From an uncultured Rhodospirillales bacterium (lineage in GTDB: Bacteria > Pseudomonadota > Alphaproteobacteria > Kiloniellales > Kiloniellaceae), in assembly GCA_913060675.1 (NCBI GenBank), contig CAJXUS010000007.1, positions 1 to 64,000 of the forward strand: a DNA stretch of 64,000 nt, given 5' to 3'. The notes under the pieces were generated by a model. That model did not search any database and was not told the DNA's origin. It saw nothing but the letters and a program-made list of their open reading frames with translations. A program made the translations under genes and the position numbers. This document shows, piece by piece, positions 7,743 through 16,059 of this stretch. How positions within the stretch are numbered: the stretch's first letter is position 1; each line of letters begins with the position of its first letter.

Positions 7743-8132
7743 ATGTCGGATGTCGACATGAATATGCCAATCCTCATCGTGGATGATTATAAAACCATGT
7801 TGCGTATTATTCGCAATTTGCTCAAACAACTGGGCTTCAATAATGTAGATGAAGCTACAGATGGGAGCAGTGCTTTACAAAAGTTACGTGGCAAACAGTA
7901 CAGTCTTATCATCTCTGATTGGAACATGGAGCCTATGAGTGGGCTTCAACTTCTAAAGGAATGCCGGGCTGACGCTCATCTCAAGGATTTATCCTTTATT
8001 ATGGTCACAGCGGAAAGTAAGACGGAAAACGTCATTGCTGCTAAGCAGGCGGGTGTTAACAACTACATTGTTAAGCCGTTTAATGCTGCGACCCTTAAGA
8101 AGAAGTTGATTGCAGTACTAGGTAACTTCTAA
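7743..8132 (+). CDS. cheY: CheY-type response regulator
   Basis: A stand-alone receiver domain of 129 residues, the right size for CheY, which carries phosphate from CheA to the motor switch. Visible signature residues are the acidic pocket Asp14-Asp15 (LIVDDY), phospho-acceptor Asp59 (IISDWNMEP), the conserved Thr in MVTAES, and Lys in YIVKPF. The ATG at 7743 is chosen because AAGGAG (7731-7736) precedes it by six bases. cheZ starts 11 bases downstream, so kinase output and its phosphatase are made together. Confidence 0.95.
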   Translation: MSDVDMNMPILIVDDYKTMLRIIRNLLKQLGFNNVDEATDGSSALQKLRGKQYSLIISDWNMEPMSGLQLLKECRADAHLKDLSFIMVTAESKTENVIAAKQAGVNNYIVKPFNAATLKKKLIAVLGNF

Positions 8133-8143
8133 AGGACAGTGGT

Positions 8144-8797
8144 ATGGCCAACATGGTCAGGGAAGAATTACTCGAAAAACTTCAAGCTTTTGATAGCGGC
8201 AAAGAAAATGCCAATTTAGAAGGGCTTGTCGATAGTCTTATGCAAAATATTGGTGAAGATGCTGTAGAAACAAACCATAAAATTTTGAACGAAATTGGTT
8301 CTGTGGCGAGTTACATTCACGATACTAAGAGGCAGTTAGCCTCATTGCGGCCGGACGAAATTAAGAGTGACTATCTCCCGACAGCGGCTGACGAACTTGA
8401 TGCTATTGTGGGGGCCACTGAACAGGCTACCCACAATATCCTTTCAGCCATGGAGCAGTTAGAAGAGCTTGCCGAAACCCTAGAAGACGCCACTGTTTCT
8501 GAAAAAATAAATGGTGCTGTTACCCAGGTTTACGAGGCCTGCAGTTTCCAAGACATCACAGGCCAGAGAATATCTCGTGTTGTGAATGCTCTCCAGCATG
8601 TTGAGCAAAAAGTCGACAAGTTGTTACAGGCTTTTGGTGATGACACTGTTAAGGGAGTGGGGGGAGGCCCCGAAAAATCTACTTCTAAACGCGCCGACGG
8701 CGTTAATCGACCTGATGAAGATCTGTGCAATGGTCCTCAGATGGAAGGCGAGGGAGTTAGCCAGGATGATATTGACGCGCTTCTTGGCTTTGATTAG
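8144..8797 (+). CDS. cheZ: CheZ, CheY-phosphate phosphatase
   Basis: CheZ removes phosphate from CheY-P. The 217-residue all-helical protein contains the catalytic segment ACSFQDITGQRISR, with Asp137 and Gln141 matching E. coli Asp143 and Gln147. The C-terminal tail ends SQDDIDALLGFD, the CheY-binding peptide, after a variable linker. The tail is strikingly like the EIDSLL motif of FliM in the same window. It follows cheY directly and precedes the MotB-like pair by five bases. Confidence 0.93.
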   Translation: MANMVREELLEKLQAFDSGKENANLEGLVDSLMQNIGEDAVETNHKILNEIGSVASYIHDTKRQLASLRPDEIKSDYLPTAADELDAIVGATEQATHNILSAMEQLEELAETLEDATVSEKINGAVTQVYEACSFQDITGQRISRVVNALQHVEQKVDKLLQAFGDDTVKGVGGGPEKSTSKRADGVNRPDEDLCNGPQMEGEGVSQDDIDALLGFD

Positions 8798-8802
8798 TTG
8801 AC

Positions 8803-9492
8803 ATGCTTGGCCCTCTGTTTAACAAGCGCCAAGATGCGGGTGACAGAAATTACGTTGCTCTTCTAAGCCTCAAGCTCTTGCTTTTGGCTTTTTTCATTAT
8901 GCTCAATGCGATGTCCTCTTTTGAAGAAGAAAAAGCCAGGGCGGTTCTTGATTCTGTAAACAGTACTTTTAATGGTGATGCGAGCCAGCTTGAAAGACAG
9001 GCTTCCTTCGAGAACTCCCTTGGGGATCTGGACGATAAAGCCAAACTTGTGGCCGAAATTGAACGGTTGTTTGAGAGCACCATTCCTGCCGTAGAACGAG
9101 AACAGGGAAGTTCTCAAAGCTATTTACGTCTTCGTTTACCCGTCGAGGGGATGTTTCTCGGAGAAGAAACCGATCTTGCTTCAGGACGAGAACTCTTACT
9201 CAAACGTATTACTTCCTCTTTAAAGGGGTATGCAGATGGCGGCGGGTTTTACGAATTTGAGTTTCTATATGGGGTATCCCGAAACCAGACTTCTAAAAGT
9301 GTATCTAATATTGATATGATTTTAAAAAGAAGTGGCGTTGTTGTACAAGAAATACAAAATGCAGGTATGCCTGCTGATAAAATTGCAATTGGGTTACAGC
9401 CTGAATCTGCGGGTTTCGTATTTTTTGTCATTCGTGTTTATGATTCCGCAATCCAAGATGTCACGTTCGAAAGTTTTCAGGAATTAGAATGA
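8803..9492 (+). CDS. MotB-like stator paralogue lacking the ion-binding Asp
   Basis: This 229-residue protein aligns by eye with the MotB protein encoded next to it. The short N-terminus leads into one membrane segment (about residues 17-38) ending FFIMLNAMSSFEEEKARAVLD, which matches FFVLLYSMSVMEEKKWRNLVD of the neighbour almost position for position. At the place of the neighbour's Asp95 it has Ser22, so it cannot carry ions in the usual way. The C-terminal half (about residues 105-225) has an OmpA-like order of strands and helices (YLRLRLPVEGMFL, IVVQ-type helix, FVFFVIRVYD) without GHxD or the conserved Arg of peptidoglycan binding. Its last four bases overlap the next start (ATGA), so the two are probably made in step. 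I infer a structural partner of the second MotB. Confidence 0.7.
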   Translation: MLGPLFNKRQDAGDRNYVALLSLKLLLLAFFIMLNAMSSFEEEKARAVLDSVNSTFNGDASQLERQASFENSLGDLDDKAKLVAEIERLFESTIPAVEREQGSSQSYLRLRLPVEGMFLGEETDLASGRELLLKRITSSLKGYADGGGFYEFEFLYGVSRNQTSKSVSNIDMILKRSGVVVQEIQNAGMPADKIAIGLQPESAGFVFFVIRVYDSAIQDVTFESFQELE

Positions 9493-10421
9493 TGGCTGAT
9501 GAACGTAAAGATAATTTATCAAAAGATGACGACGAGATAAACAATGCTCCTGACAATAGGGATGCAAATATAAAAACTGCCAACCAACTCTATGATGATA
9601 GTGACTTTGATGAAGAGTCAGCTGGAATAAATCAAGACGAGAAAAAGCAGGAAGTGAGCGACGATACTCCAGTAGAAAAACACTATTTTGAACGCCTATT
9701 TAAAGCGAACTCCCAAAAAGAGGCCGCCGTAGCCGTAAATTATGGTTCGAACTGGATGATCACCTTTACGGATCTCGTCGCTCTTATGCTGACATTTTTT
9801 GTTTTGTTGTATTCAATGTCAGTTATGGAAGAAAAGAAATGGCGTAATCTGGTTGATTCACTTTCAGATTCCTTGCAAATCGAAAAGCTGGTACTAGAGC
9901 CAAAGCCATCAAAAAGCCTGACCATGGAGCCTGTGGATTTTGTTCCAGGTGAAGATTTGGATTATCTTTCAAGCCTTATAAGCGAAAAGATAAAAGATGA
10001 TCCTCAACTTTCAAAAGCAATATTAACACGAATTGAAGACCGGTTGGTAATTTCACTCCCAGGCGATCTGCTGTTTCTACCAGGCCAGGTTAAGCCGTTG
10101 GATGAAGCGGAAGCCGTACTTATTCGCTTGGGCAGGGTTTTGCGGTTCATAGATAATAAGGTTGAAATTGCAGGACACGCGGACCCTTCAGTTCAAAGAA
10201 CTGAAGGCACTTTTTCATCAAACTGGCCTTTATCCTTGGCAAGGGCTGACTATGTCGCTGGTTTATTGGAAAAATCAGGGTATAAAAGTACAATTCTATC
10301 GCGTGGTTATGGTGATTCGCGCTATGATAAAATCACGGATAAATTGTCTGAAACTTTAAAGAATAGCCTTGCTCGTCGTGTTGATATTGTTGTGCATCTT
10401 TATGCCGGAGAAAATGGTTGA
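9489..10421 (+). CDS. motB: MotB-type stator protein (OmpA family)
   Basis: MotB anchors the stator to peptidoglycan and carries the ion-binding aspartate. The 310-residue protein starts with about 85 acidic hydrophilic residues, longer than classical MotB, then one membrane segment WMITFTDLVALMLTFFVLLY with Asp95 as the likely ion-binding residue. The C-terminal OmpA domain (about residues 175-305) includes VEIAGHADPS, SNWPLSLARADYVAGLL, GYGDSRY and RRVDIVVHLY. No motA gene is in this window. The start overlaps the previous stop; an ATG three bases on is equally possible. The next gene overlaps its stop. Confidence 0.88.
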   Translation: MMADERKDNLSKDDDEINNAPDNRDANIKTANQLYDDSDFDEESAGINQDEKKQEVSDDTPVEKHYFERLFKANSQKEAAVAVNYGSNWMITFTDLVALMLTFFVLLYSMSVMEEKKWRNLVDSLSDSLQIEKLVLEPKPSKSLTMEPVDFVPGEDLDYLSSLISEKIKDDPQLSKAILTRIEDRLVISLPGDLLFLPGQVKPLDEAEAVLIRLGRVLRFIDNKVEIAGHADPSVQRTEGTFSSNWPLSLARADYVAGLLEKSGYKSTILSRGYGDSRYDKITDKLSETLKNSLARRVDIVVHLYAGENG

Positions 10422-13400
10422 TTAAAGCGTTGTGCCGAATTTTTCTGGCAGGAGCGTTTTTGATATCCTTCCCACTCGCTCTTACTGCTCAGGAAGTTTC
10501 CGTTCGATCGGGTATTCATCCTGGATACGGGCGAATTGTGTTTGATTGGCCTCGGCAAGTTCCCTTTGATGCAAAAATCGAAGACCGAAAGCTGGTCTTG
10601 GAATTTGGTGAGGCATCAGATTACCGATTTGGAACGATAAAAAATGGTTTGAAGGGGTTTACGGGGAGACCTGTTCTAGATGTCTCAAAAAAACGTATCG
10701 TATTTTCTCTCCTTGATGACTTTTCTTTAAAAAGCTCGGTATCTGGTAATAAAGTCATTATTGATTTGCTCGTTGCTCTCGATAATACAGCTTCTTCCCC
10801 TAAGGTTTCTACAAAAACGTCAACGCCTGTGGTTGGTTTCCGGTATGCGGAGCATGTAGATTACAATCGGTTGGTGTTTGATTGGCCTGAAAGTGTAAAA
10901 GGCAGCTTAAGCCAAAGCGGAAATAAATTAACAATTTCTTTTAAGAGTCCGGCTGATGTGGATTTATCAAAATTAAATAAGCAATCTATGCCATTTGTAA
11001 AAAATGGTCGCATTATTGAAAAGACCCCGGACTTAAAAGTAGAGTTTACTCTGGTGCCAGGGGCGAGTGCGCGGCTCTTTTCTGTTGGAGCAAAATCTGT
11101 TGTCGATATTAAAGCGCCGGATACTCAAGAAAGAGCCTCTACAGTAGCTAAACCGGCCTCAAGTTCAGCCCCGAGCAAGATTTCAAAAAGAGATCCTAAA
11201 AAGCTGAAACCTGAAACTACTCCTGTACCTAAAGCTGGGGGGGATGAGAAAGCAATCGACCCTGTAAAATCACAAAACCAGAAAGCTCCGACAGAAGCTA
11301 AACTGCCAAAACTGGAAGAGCTCGCAGGTCCTGGCCCCTTGTCCTTGTTGCCGGAACCATCCAAACCAAAGTCAGAAGATAAAGAAAAAAAAGATACTGG
11401 ATCTGAAACGACCCCGACGGAAAAAGAACGCACGCCTGAACTCGTAAGTAACGCCAGTTCTTCTTCGGAAAAAAAACCTCTCCAAGGCGAAGTAAAAGCG
11501 GATAGTAAAAAACGTTTAGCTCAAAATTCGACTGCCGGTGGGGGCCCCACGAGATTGTCTGATTTTAAGTTAGTGGATGACGAGAGTGGAAATTCCGCCT
11601 CCTCTGAGGAGCTCGATCAGGACTTGGTAACTCTGACTGATCCAATCGAAATCCCAAATCTGGTCCCCCCTCCTGGGCGTTCTGCTGAACTCTTACCTCC
11701 GACAATACTGAATTTTAATTGGAAGCAGCCTACGGGCGCAGTTGTGTTTAGGCGTGGAGAGTATCTCTGGCTTGTATTTGATCATGAAGGCCCTGAAAAT
11801 TTAGGTAAAGCCATCGAAGCCATGGCGCCACAATTTTCACCTGTGAATGAGCTTCCCCTAGAGGGTGCAACAGTGTTGCGGTTGTCTGCGCCCGTGACAC
11901 AAGTGCCTCGTATGAGTAAAGAGGGCAATACCTGGGTCGTTGATATTCGGCGGCGCTCCCCTTTACCGGTTCAGGCTATATCAAGTGTCCTTGGAAAAGG
12001 AAAAGACGGTCCAGAAGTTCGATTTTTAGTTAAATCGGTTAGCCGACTTCTCTCGATATCTCATCCAGAACTGGGCGATAGGCTTATTGTTGCTCCCATT
12101 GGGGAGCCTAATCTTGGCTCAGCAAAAATAGATGAATATCCACAATTTAGAGCCTTGCCGTCATATCAGGGTGTCGTCCTCCAACCTACTTCCGAGGGAC
12201 TTGTCGTTGCTTTAACGGAACGCGCAGTTGTTGTTCGAAGTCGCGACGAATTAATTGTTTCTGATGACACAGCCCGTTCATTACCTCGAGGAGTGGAAGC
12301 TTCAGCTCTGCCTCCAGTTGAGTTGCTGGATCTCAGTTCAGATCGCCGGGGGGACGCGGAAAAATATATTCGCAATCTACAGGATCTTCAAAAGGCTGTT
12401 GTTGAAGCGACAGGATTGCAACAAGGGCTTGCCCGACTTGATCTTGCACGGTTTTTCTTTGCCCATGGCAGAATAGCAGAAGCGATTGGTATCCTGCATT
12501 TGGTTGAGCAAGAAAATCGCCGGCTTAGTGAGGGCCCCGCGTTCAAGCTTGTGCTCGGCGCAAGTCAATTCCTGAGCGACAACTTCATAGATGCGCAAAA
12601 AACGCTCTCCAACTCTGCTTTAGCCGGGGAACCTGAGGCTAACCTCTGGCATGCTGCATTGGCAGCTTCGGGACAGGACTGGGGCCCTGCAGCCATAGGA
12701 TTTTCAGAAACAGATTATTTGATAGAGGACTTCCCACAAAATATCCGCAACAAACTTTATCTTTTGGCTGCAGATGCAAGTTTACATGTCGGCGATACCG
12801 GTGCTGCAAGCCTTTATCTCGGGAATGTCACGGCGAGCGACATGACAGAGTTTGAAAAAGCGCAAGTTGATTTTCTAGAGGGGCAAAGGTTACTCCAAGA
12901 TGGGATGACTGATGAGGCAAAGGTCATATGGAAGGGCTTAAAGTATAGTCGGCACCGCCCCACAAGCGCACGCGCGCGCCATGCTTTGACCAAGCTAGGT
13001 ATTGAAGATGGGACACTTACTCAAGCAGAGGGGATTGAACAGCTCGAGCAGCTCAGATTTGCCTGGCGCGGAGACAAATTTGAATTTGCAATTTTAAGCG
13101 AATTGGGTGATCGCTACGCCGATGCACTTGATTACCGCAATAGCTTACATTCTTTACGACAAGCGGCCTCATATTTCCCTCATTCAGAACGTGCTGACAA
13201 CATCGCGCGTAGAATGAAAGAGTTATTTGAGAGTATGTATATCGAAGATGGAGGGCGCAAAATTCCTCCGCTTTCATCGATCGCTCTTTACGAAGAATTT
13301 AAAGAGCTAACTCCTCTCGGGGATAAAGGCGATACCATGATTTCCAAACTTGCAGATCGGCTTGTAGATGTCGATTTGCTGGAGCAGGCAGGAAATCTGT

Positions 13401-14023
13401 TAGACGAACAGGTCGAATTTCGCCTGGAGGGAGAAGAAAAGGCCCGGGTTGGTAATCGACTGTCTTTAATCCGGTTGTTAGAACGTGATCCGGAGGGAAG
13501 CATTGCTGCTCTTGATAAAACCGAGTTGGATGACTTGCCTGAAGATCTTAAGCAACAACGTTTGCACCTAAGGGCACGTGCTTTGGCCGAGCTAGGTCAG
13601 GAAGATCAGGCCCTCAAGTTATTAGAACCAGATGATAGCCTTGATGCGCTTCGTTTGAAATCTGATATTCTTTGGGATCTAAGGCGGTGGAACGAAGTTG
13701 GAAAATTGCTAGGAAAGTTGGTCCCTGCTTCCCCACCAGAAGGGCGCCCTCTAAGCGAGGAAGAAAGTCAGGCCATTATTAATTTGGCAATAGCACAGAC
13801 TATGGCTGAAGATAATGAGGGATTGAAGCTCTTACGCGAAAGTTACAATATTGCCATGGGTGAGGGGCCTCAGGGGGATACTTTCAAATTACTGACAAAT
13901 AGTATCGATAGTGGATCTATCACATCTATAGCGGAGGAGCTAAAACAAGTTTCTGAGGTCCAGGCATTTATGGATCAGTATCGAGATCGCCTTAAAACGA
14001 CCCCTTTAAGTGAAATTAATTAG
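10418..14023 (+). CDS. Giant periplasmic TPR protein coupled to motB
   Basis: A 1201-residue protein starting with TTG that overlaps the motB stop; GGAG lies about eight bases before it. A Sec signal peptide (about residues 1-24, ending LTAQE) predicts export. Two related beta-rich modules follow (about 25-125 and 138-235), both with an (R/L)xVFDWP motif: RIVFDWPRQV and RLVFDWPESV. A Lys/Glu/Pro/Ser-rich linker (about 235-400), a third similar module (about 425-515, NFNWKQPTGAVVFRRG) and a long alpha-solenoid with TPR-like repeats (about 670-1190) complete it. The modules recall AMIN-type cell-wall-targeting domains; that is inference. Translational coupling to motB suggests a scaffold or stator-placement role in the periplasm. 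It is not a named gene that I recognise. Confidence 0.75.
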   Translation: MIKALCRIFLAGAFLISFPLALTAQEVSVRSGIHPGYGRIVFDWPRQVPFDAKIEDRKLVLEFGEASDYRFGTIKNGLKGFTGRPVLDVSKKRIVFSLLDDFSLKSSVSGNKVIIDLLVALDNTASSPKVSTKTSTPVVGFRYAEHVDYNRLVFDWPESVKGSLSQSGNKLTISFKSPADVDLSKLNKQSMPFVKNGRIIEKTPDLKVEFTLVPGASARLFSVGAKSVVDIKAPDTQERASTVAKPASSSAPSKISKRDPKKLKPETTPVPKAGGDEKAIDPVKSQNQKAPTEAKLPKLEELAGPGPLSLLPEPSKPKSEDKEKKDTGSETTPTEKERTPELVSNASSSSEKKPLQGEVKADSKKRLAQNSTAGGGPTRLSDFKLVDDESGNSASSEELDQDLVTLTDPIEIPNLVPPPGRSAELLPPTILNFNWKQPTGAVVFRRGEYLWLVFDHEGPENLGKAIEAMAPQFSPVNELPLEGATVLRLSAPVTQVPRMSKEGNTWVVDIRRRSPLPVQAISSVLGKGKDGPEVRFLVKSVSRLLSISHPELGDRLIVAPIGEPNLGSAKIDEYPQFRALPSYQGVVLQPTSEGLVVALTERAVVVRSRDELIVSDDTARSLPRGVEASALPPVELLDLSSDRRGDAEKYIRNLQDLQKAVVEATGLQQGLARLDLARFFFAHGRIAEAIGILHLVEQENRRLSEGPAFKLVLGASQFLSDNFIDAQKTLSNSALAGEPEANLWHAALAASGQDWGPAAIGFSETDYLIEDFPQNIRNKLYLLAADASLHVGDTGAASLYLGNVTASDMTEFEKAQVDFLEGQRLLQDGMTDEAKVIWKGLKYSRHRPTSARARHALTKLGIEDGTLTQAEGIEQLEQLRFAWRGDKFEFAILSELGDRYADALDYRNSLHSLRQAASYFPHSERADNIARRMKELFESMYIEDGGRKIPPLSSIALYEEFKELTPLGDKGDTMISKLADRLVDVDLLEQAGNLLDEQVEFRLEGEEKARVGNRLSLIRLLERDPEGSIAALDKTELDDLPEDLKQQRLHLRARALAELGQEDQALKLLEPDDSLDALRLKSDILWDLRRWNEVGKLLGKLVPASPPEGRPLSEEESQAIINLAIAQTMAEDNEGLKLLRESYNIAMGEGPQGDTFKLLTNSIDSGSITSIAEELKQVSEVQAFMDQYRDRLKTTPLSEIN

Positions 14024-14064
14024 ATATATCCATAGGTGTATTATTGAAACACCTATGGATATAT
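14024..14064. repeat. 16-bp perfect hairpin between convergent operons
   Basis: ATATATCCATAGGTGT (14024-14039) pairs perfectly with ACACCTATGGATATAT (14049-14064) across a nine-base loop, starting one base after the TPR gene stop. No T tract follows on the plus strand, so it is not a classical terminator; it may protect the 3' end or pause polymerase. Bases 14065-14139 then contain a short degenerate direct repeat built on CTATCTA/CATCAG before the fliP stop. Confidence 0.75.
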
Positions 14065-14139
14065 GGGGCTCATAAACCTACAGCCTGTGTAAAATTCAGT
14101 CCATCAGCGCCTATCTACCCATCAGTGTCTATCTATCAG

Positions 14140-14895
14140 TCACCCGAAACTTCGTACTAAGCTTCCTGCGATCATATACCAGCCATCAACCATCACGAAG
14201 AAAATCAATTTAAAGGGTAGGGATATCATGATTGGTGGCAACATCATCATACCCATGGACATGAGGATTGACGCGACAACCATATCAATGATCAGGAACG
14301 GTAGAAAAATCAAAAAGCCAATTTCAAAGGCACGTCTAAGTTCACTTATCATAAAGGCTGGGATCAAAGCCCGCAGAGGCGTGGCTTCTGGAGTTTCTAT
14401 TTCTCCGATTTCTGCAAGTTCAAGAAATAGTTTTAGATCTTGCTCTCTGACATGATGGAGCATGAATTCTTTTACAGGGGCTGTCCCGCGTTCCCAGGCT
14501 TCGATTTCGTTAATCTCTTCTTCGATTAACGGTTGGAGGGCATCATTATAGATCTTCTCCATCGTCGGAGTCATGATGAAGGCGGTTAGAAACAGTGCCA
14601 AGCTGATCAAAACGGTATTCGGTGGGGCTTGTTGAATACCCATTGCTGTTCTGATGAAAGAAAGCACCACTATTATTCGGGTGAAGGAGGTAACCATCAT
14701 TAAGATAGCAGGGGCTAAACTTAAAATGGTTAGCAAGGCCAACATTTGTAAAATGCGGCCGCTTCCAGAACCCAACACCTCATTGTTTAAATCGAGAGTG
14801 AGTGCCTGAGACCAACTGGTTTCTGGAATAGAGATCCAGAAAATCAAAGAAAGTGAAAGTCCTGCGAGGAGTTTCATTGTTACTGGTTTCGTCAA
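14140..14895 (-). CDS. fliP: FliP, flagellar type III export gate protein
   Basis: FliP is the main subunit of the FliP5-FliQ4-FliR1 export gate in the inner membrane. The 251-residue protein has a cleavable signal peptide (about residues 1-29) and then LTILSLAPAILMMVTSFTRI, the family signature, with further membrane segments towards the end: FEIGFLIFLPFLIIDMVVAS and MMLPPIMISLPFKLIFFVM. It is the last gene of csrA-flhX-(15243)-fliO-fliP, five bases after fliO. fliQ and fliR are on the other strand nearby. Confidence 0.97.
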   Translation of the reverse strand: MTKPVTMKLLAGLSLSLIFWISIPETSWSQALTLDLNNEVLGSGSGRILQMLALLTILSLAPAILMMVTSFTRIIVVLSFIRTAMGIQQAPPNTVLISLALFLTAFIMTPTMEKIYNDALQPLIEEEINEIEAWERGTAPVKEFMLHHVREQDLKLFLELAEIGEIETPEATPLRALIPAFMISELRRAFEIGFLIFLPFLIIDMVVASILMSMGMMMLPPIMISLPFKLIFFVMVDGWYMIAGSLVRSFG

Positions 14896-14900
14896 TGGAT

Positions 14901-15239
14901 TTAGTCCCCTCCAGAACCTTGCGCAGAAGTATTGGTATTGTGCTCGTTAATCGACGTTACAAAAGCCGTAGAAGTATTGCTGCTCGTACTATCAATATGC
15001 AAATCTTGAGTGCCACCGATGAGCAATAGGTGTTCTTTTTCATCACATTGAATTAACACAATTTTTCGCCGTGCATCTAGGGGGCGAACTTCTTTGATTA
15101 CGATACGTTTTTTTTTGTTGCCAGTAATTGCTGGGCCGTGGCCAAACCCTAATCGTTTAGCGATAAAGGCTATGGCAAAAATCAAACCAATGACAAAGAC
15201 AAGGGTGAGTACGAACTGAAAATAGCTTCCGTAATCCAT
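14901..15239 (-). CDS. fliO: FliO, flagellar export assembly protein
   Basis: FliO helps assemble the FliP ring. The 112-residue protein has one N-terminal membrane segment (about residues 8-28, FVLTLVFVIGLIFAIAFIA) followed by a small cytoplasmic beta domain with VIKEVRPLDARRKIVLIQCD and EHLLLIGG, the FliO/MopB pattern. The tail is Ser/Thr/Asn-rich. It sits directly before fliP and three bases after the next upstream gene. Confidence 0.9.
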   Translation of the reverse strand: MDYGSYFQFVLTLVFVIGLIFAIAFIAKRLGFGHGPAITGNKKKRIVIKEVRPLDARRKIVLIQCDEKEHLLLIGGTQDLHIDSTSSNTSTAFVTSINEHNTNTSAQGSGGD

Positions 15240-15242
15240 GGA

Positions 15243-15572
15243 TTATTTTTTTCCGGTTGTATTCGCTGATGTGTATGCCCTGGCGGCTCGGTTGTGAGTT
15301 GTTGTTTCTTTCATCTCAACCTTCACCTTTTCAAGACTAGAGCCTATCGTAATGGTCAAGTTATCAAGCTCTTCAATGAGGGAAAGAAGCTTTGTTGATA
15401 TCTTCGCCCGATCAGAAGGCGATAGTTTACCAATTTCCCCACATAAAAAATCCGTAACCTTAGGGAGGTCCGTTACATCAAAAACGTCACCTTCGCGAGC
15501 TGCAGTGCTGGCATTTGAAACTTGTTGAGAAAGCGTTTCAATATTGTTTTCGATTTCAGTGAAACTCATCAT
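15243..15572 (-). CDS. Small helical protein in fliO-fliP operon (chaperone-like)
   Basis: A 109-residue, mostly helical soluble protein with heptad-like stretches (ENNIETLSQQVSNAST and KLLSLIEELDNLTITIGSS) and a basic, flexible C-terminus. Size, charge and context resemble flagellar export chaperones such as FlgN or FliT, but I see no signature that settles it. It lies two bases from flhX and three bases from fliO, so it is almost certainly co-translated with export genes. The start is ATGATG; either ATG may be used. Confidence 0.55.
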   Translation of the reverse strand: MMSFTEIENNIETLSQQVSNASTAAREGDVFDVTDLPKVTDFLCGEIGKLSPSDRAKISTKLLSLIEELDNLTITIGSSLEKVKVEMKETTTHNRAARAYTSANTTGKK

Positions 15573-15574
15573 AC

Positions 15575-15982
15575 CTAATTTACCGGTTCATCGCTTGATT
15601 GCTTTTGTTCATCATAGACGTAATTCAAAATTGTGGCGACTGCTGTTAAGGCTTCTAAAGGTATCTCACTTTCAACATCAACAGTAGAAAGAATTTCAAC
15701 TAAATCAGAATCAGTCCTTACCTTTATGCCATGATCGAAGGCAATTTGAAGGATTTGTTCTGCGAGTTCACCGGAACCCTTCGCAATTACTTTATTTTTG
15801 CCCGCGTAGTTACGTTGTATCGCAACCGAGAGGGCTGGTTTGTCTTCGTCTTTGGAACCGTCTCGATTTTGCTCATCTACTTGGACGTGACTGTCTTCCA
15901 GTAAAGGCTGTGTCCTGAGGGGCGTTTTGTCCTTGCCTTCTTCGGTAGCGCTCATAGCGCTTTCTCCAGTTGTCGCTGTCAA
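15575..15982 (-). CDS. FlhX, FlhB C-terminal-domain-like protein
   Basis: This 135-residue protein resembles the cytoplasmic domain of FlhB/YscU export switch proteins: LSVAIQRNYAGKNKVIAKGSGELAEQI matches the segment after the FlhB cleavage site, and ILQIAFDHGIKVRTDSDLVEILS and EIPLEALTAVATILNYVY match its C-terminal part. No membrane segments and no NPTH cleavage motif are present. Such stand-alone FlhB-C homologues can substitute for the cleaved FlhB fragment in some bacteria. About 50 residues at the N-terminus are low-complexity. Full-length flhB is also in the window (18856-19929). Confidence 0.85.
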   Translation of the reverse strand: MTATTGESAMSATEEGKDKTPLRTQPLLEDSHVQVDEQNRDGSKDEDKPALSVAIQRNYAGKNKVIAKGSGELAEQILQIAFDHGIKVRTDSDLVEILSTVDVESEIPLEALTAVATILNYVYDEQKQSSDEPVN

Positions 15983-16059
15983 TAACTCAATTTTGACGTG
16001 TTATGCTTAATGAAATGTTACGAAGGCGGTAAAGTTGTTTGCCAAGATGTATTCAGTAA

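Noticed and set aside
10418-14023. Frameshift or fusion in the 1201-residue TPR gene
   Set aside because: One continuous frame with consistent codon use and family-like order of domains; no internal break seen.
14090-14139. CTATCTA/CATCAG short direct repeats as a CRISPR or tandem array
   Set aside because: Only two or three degenerate units of about ten bases with no spacers.
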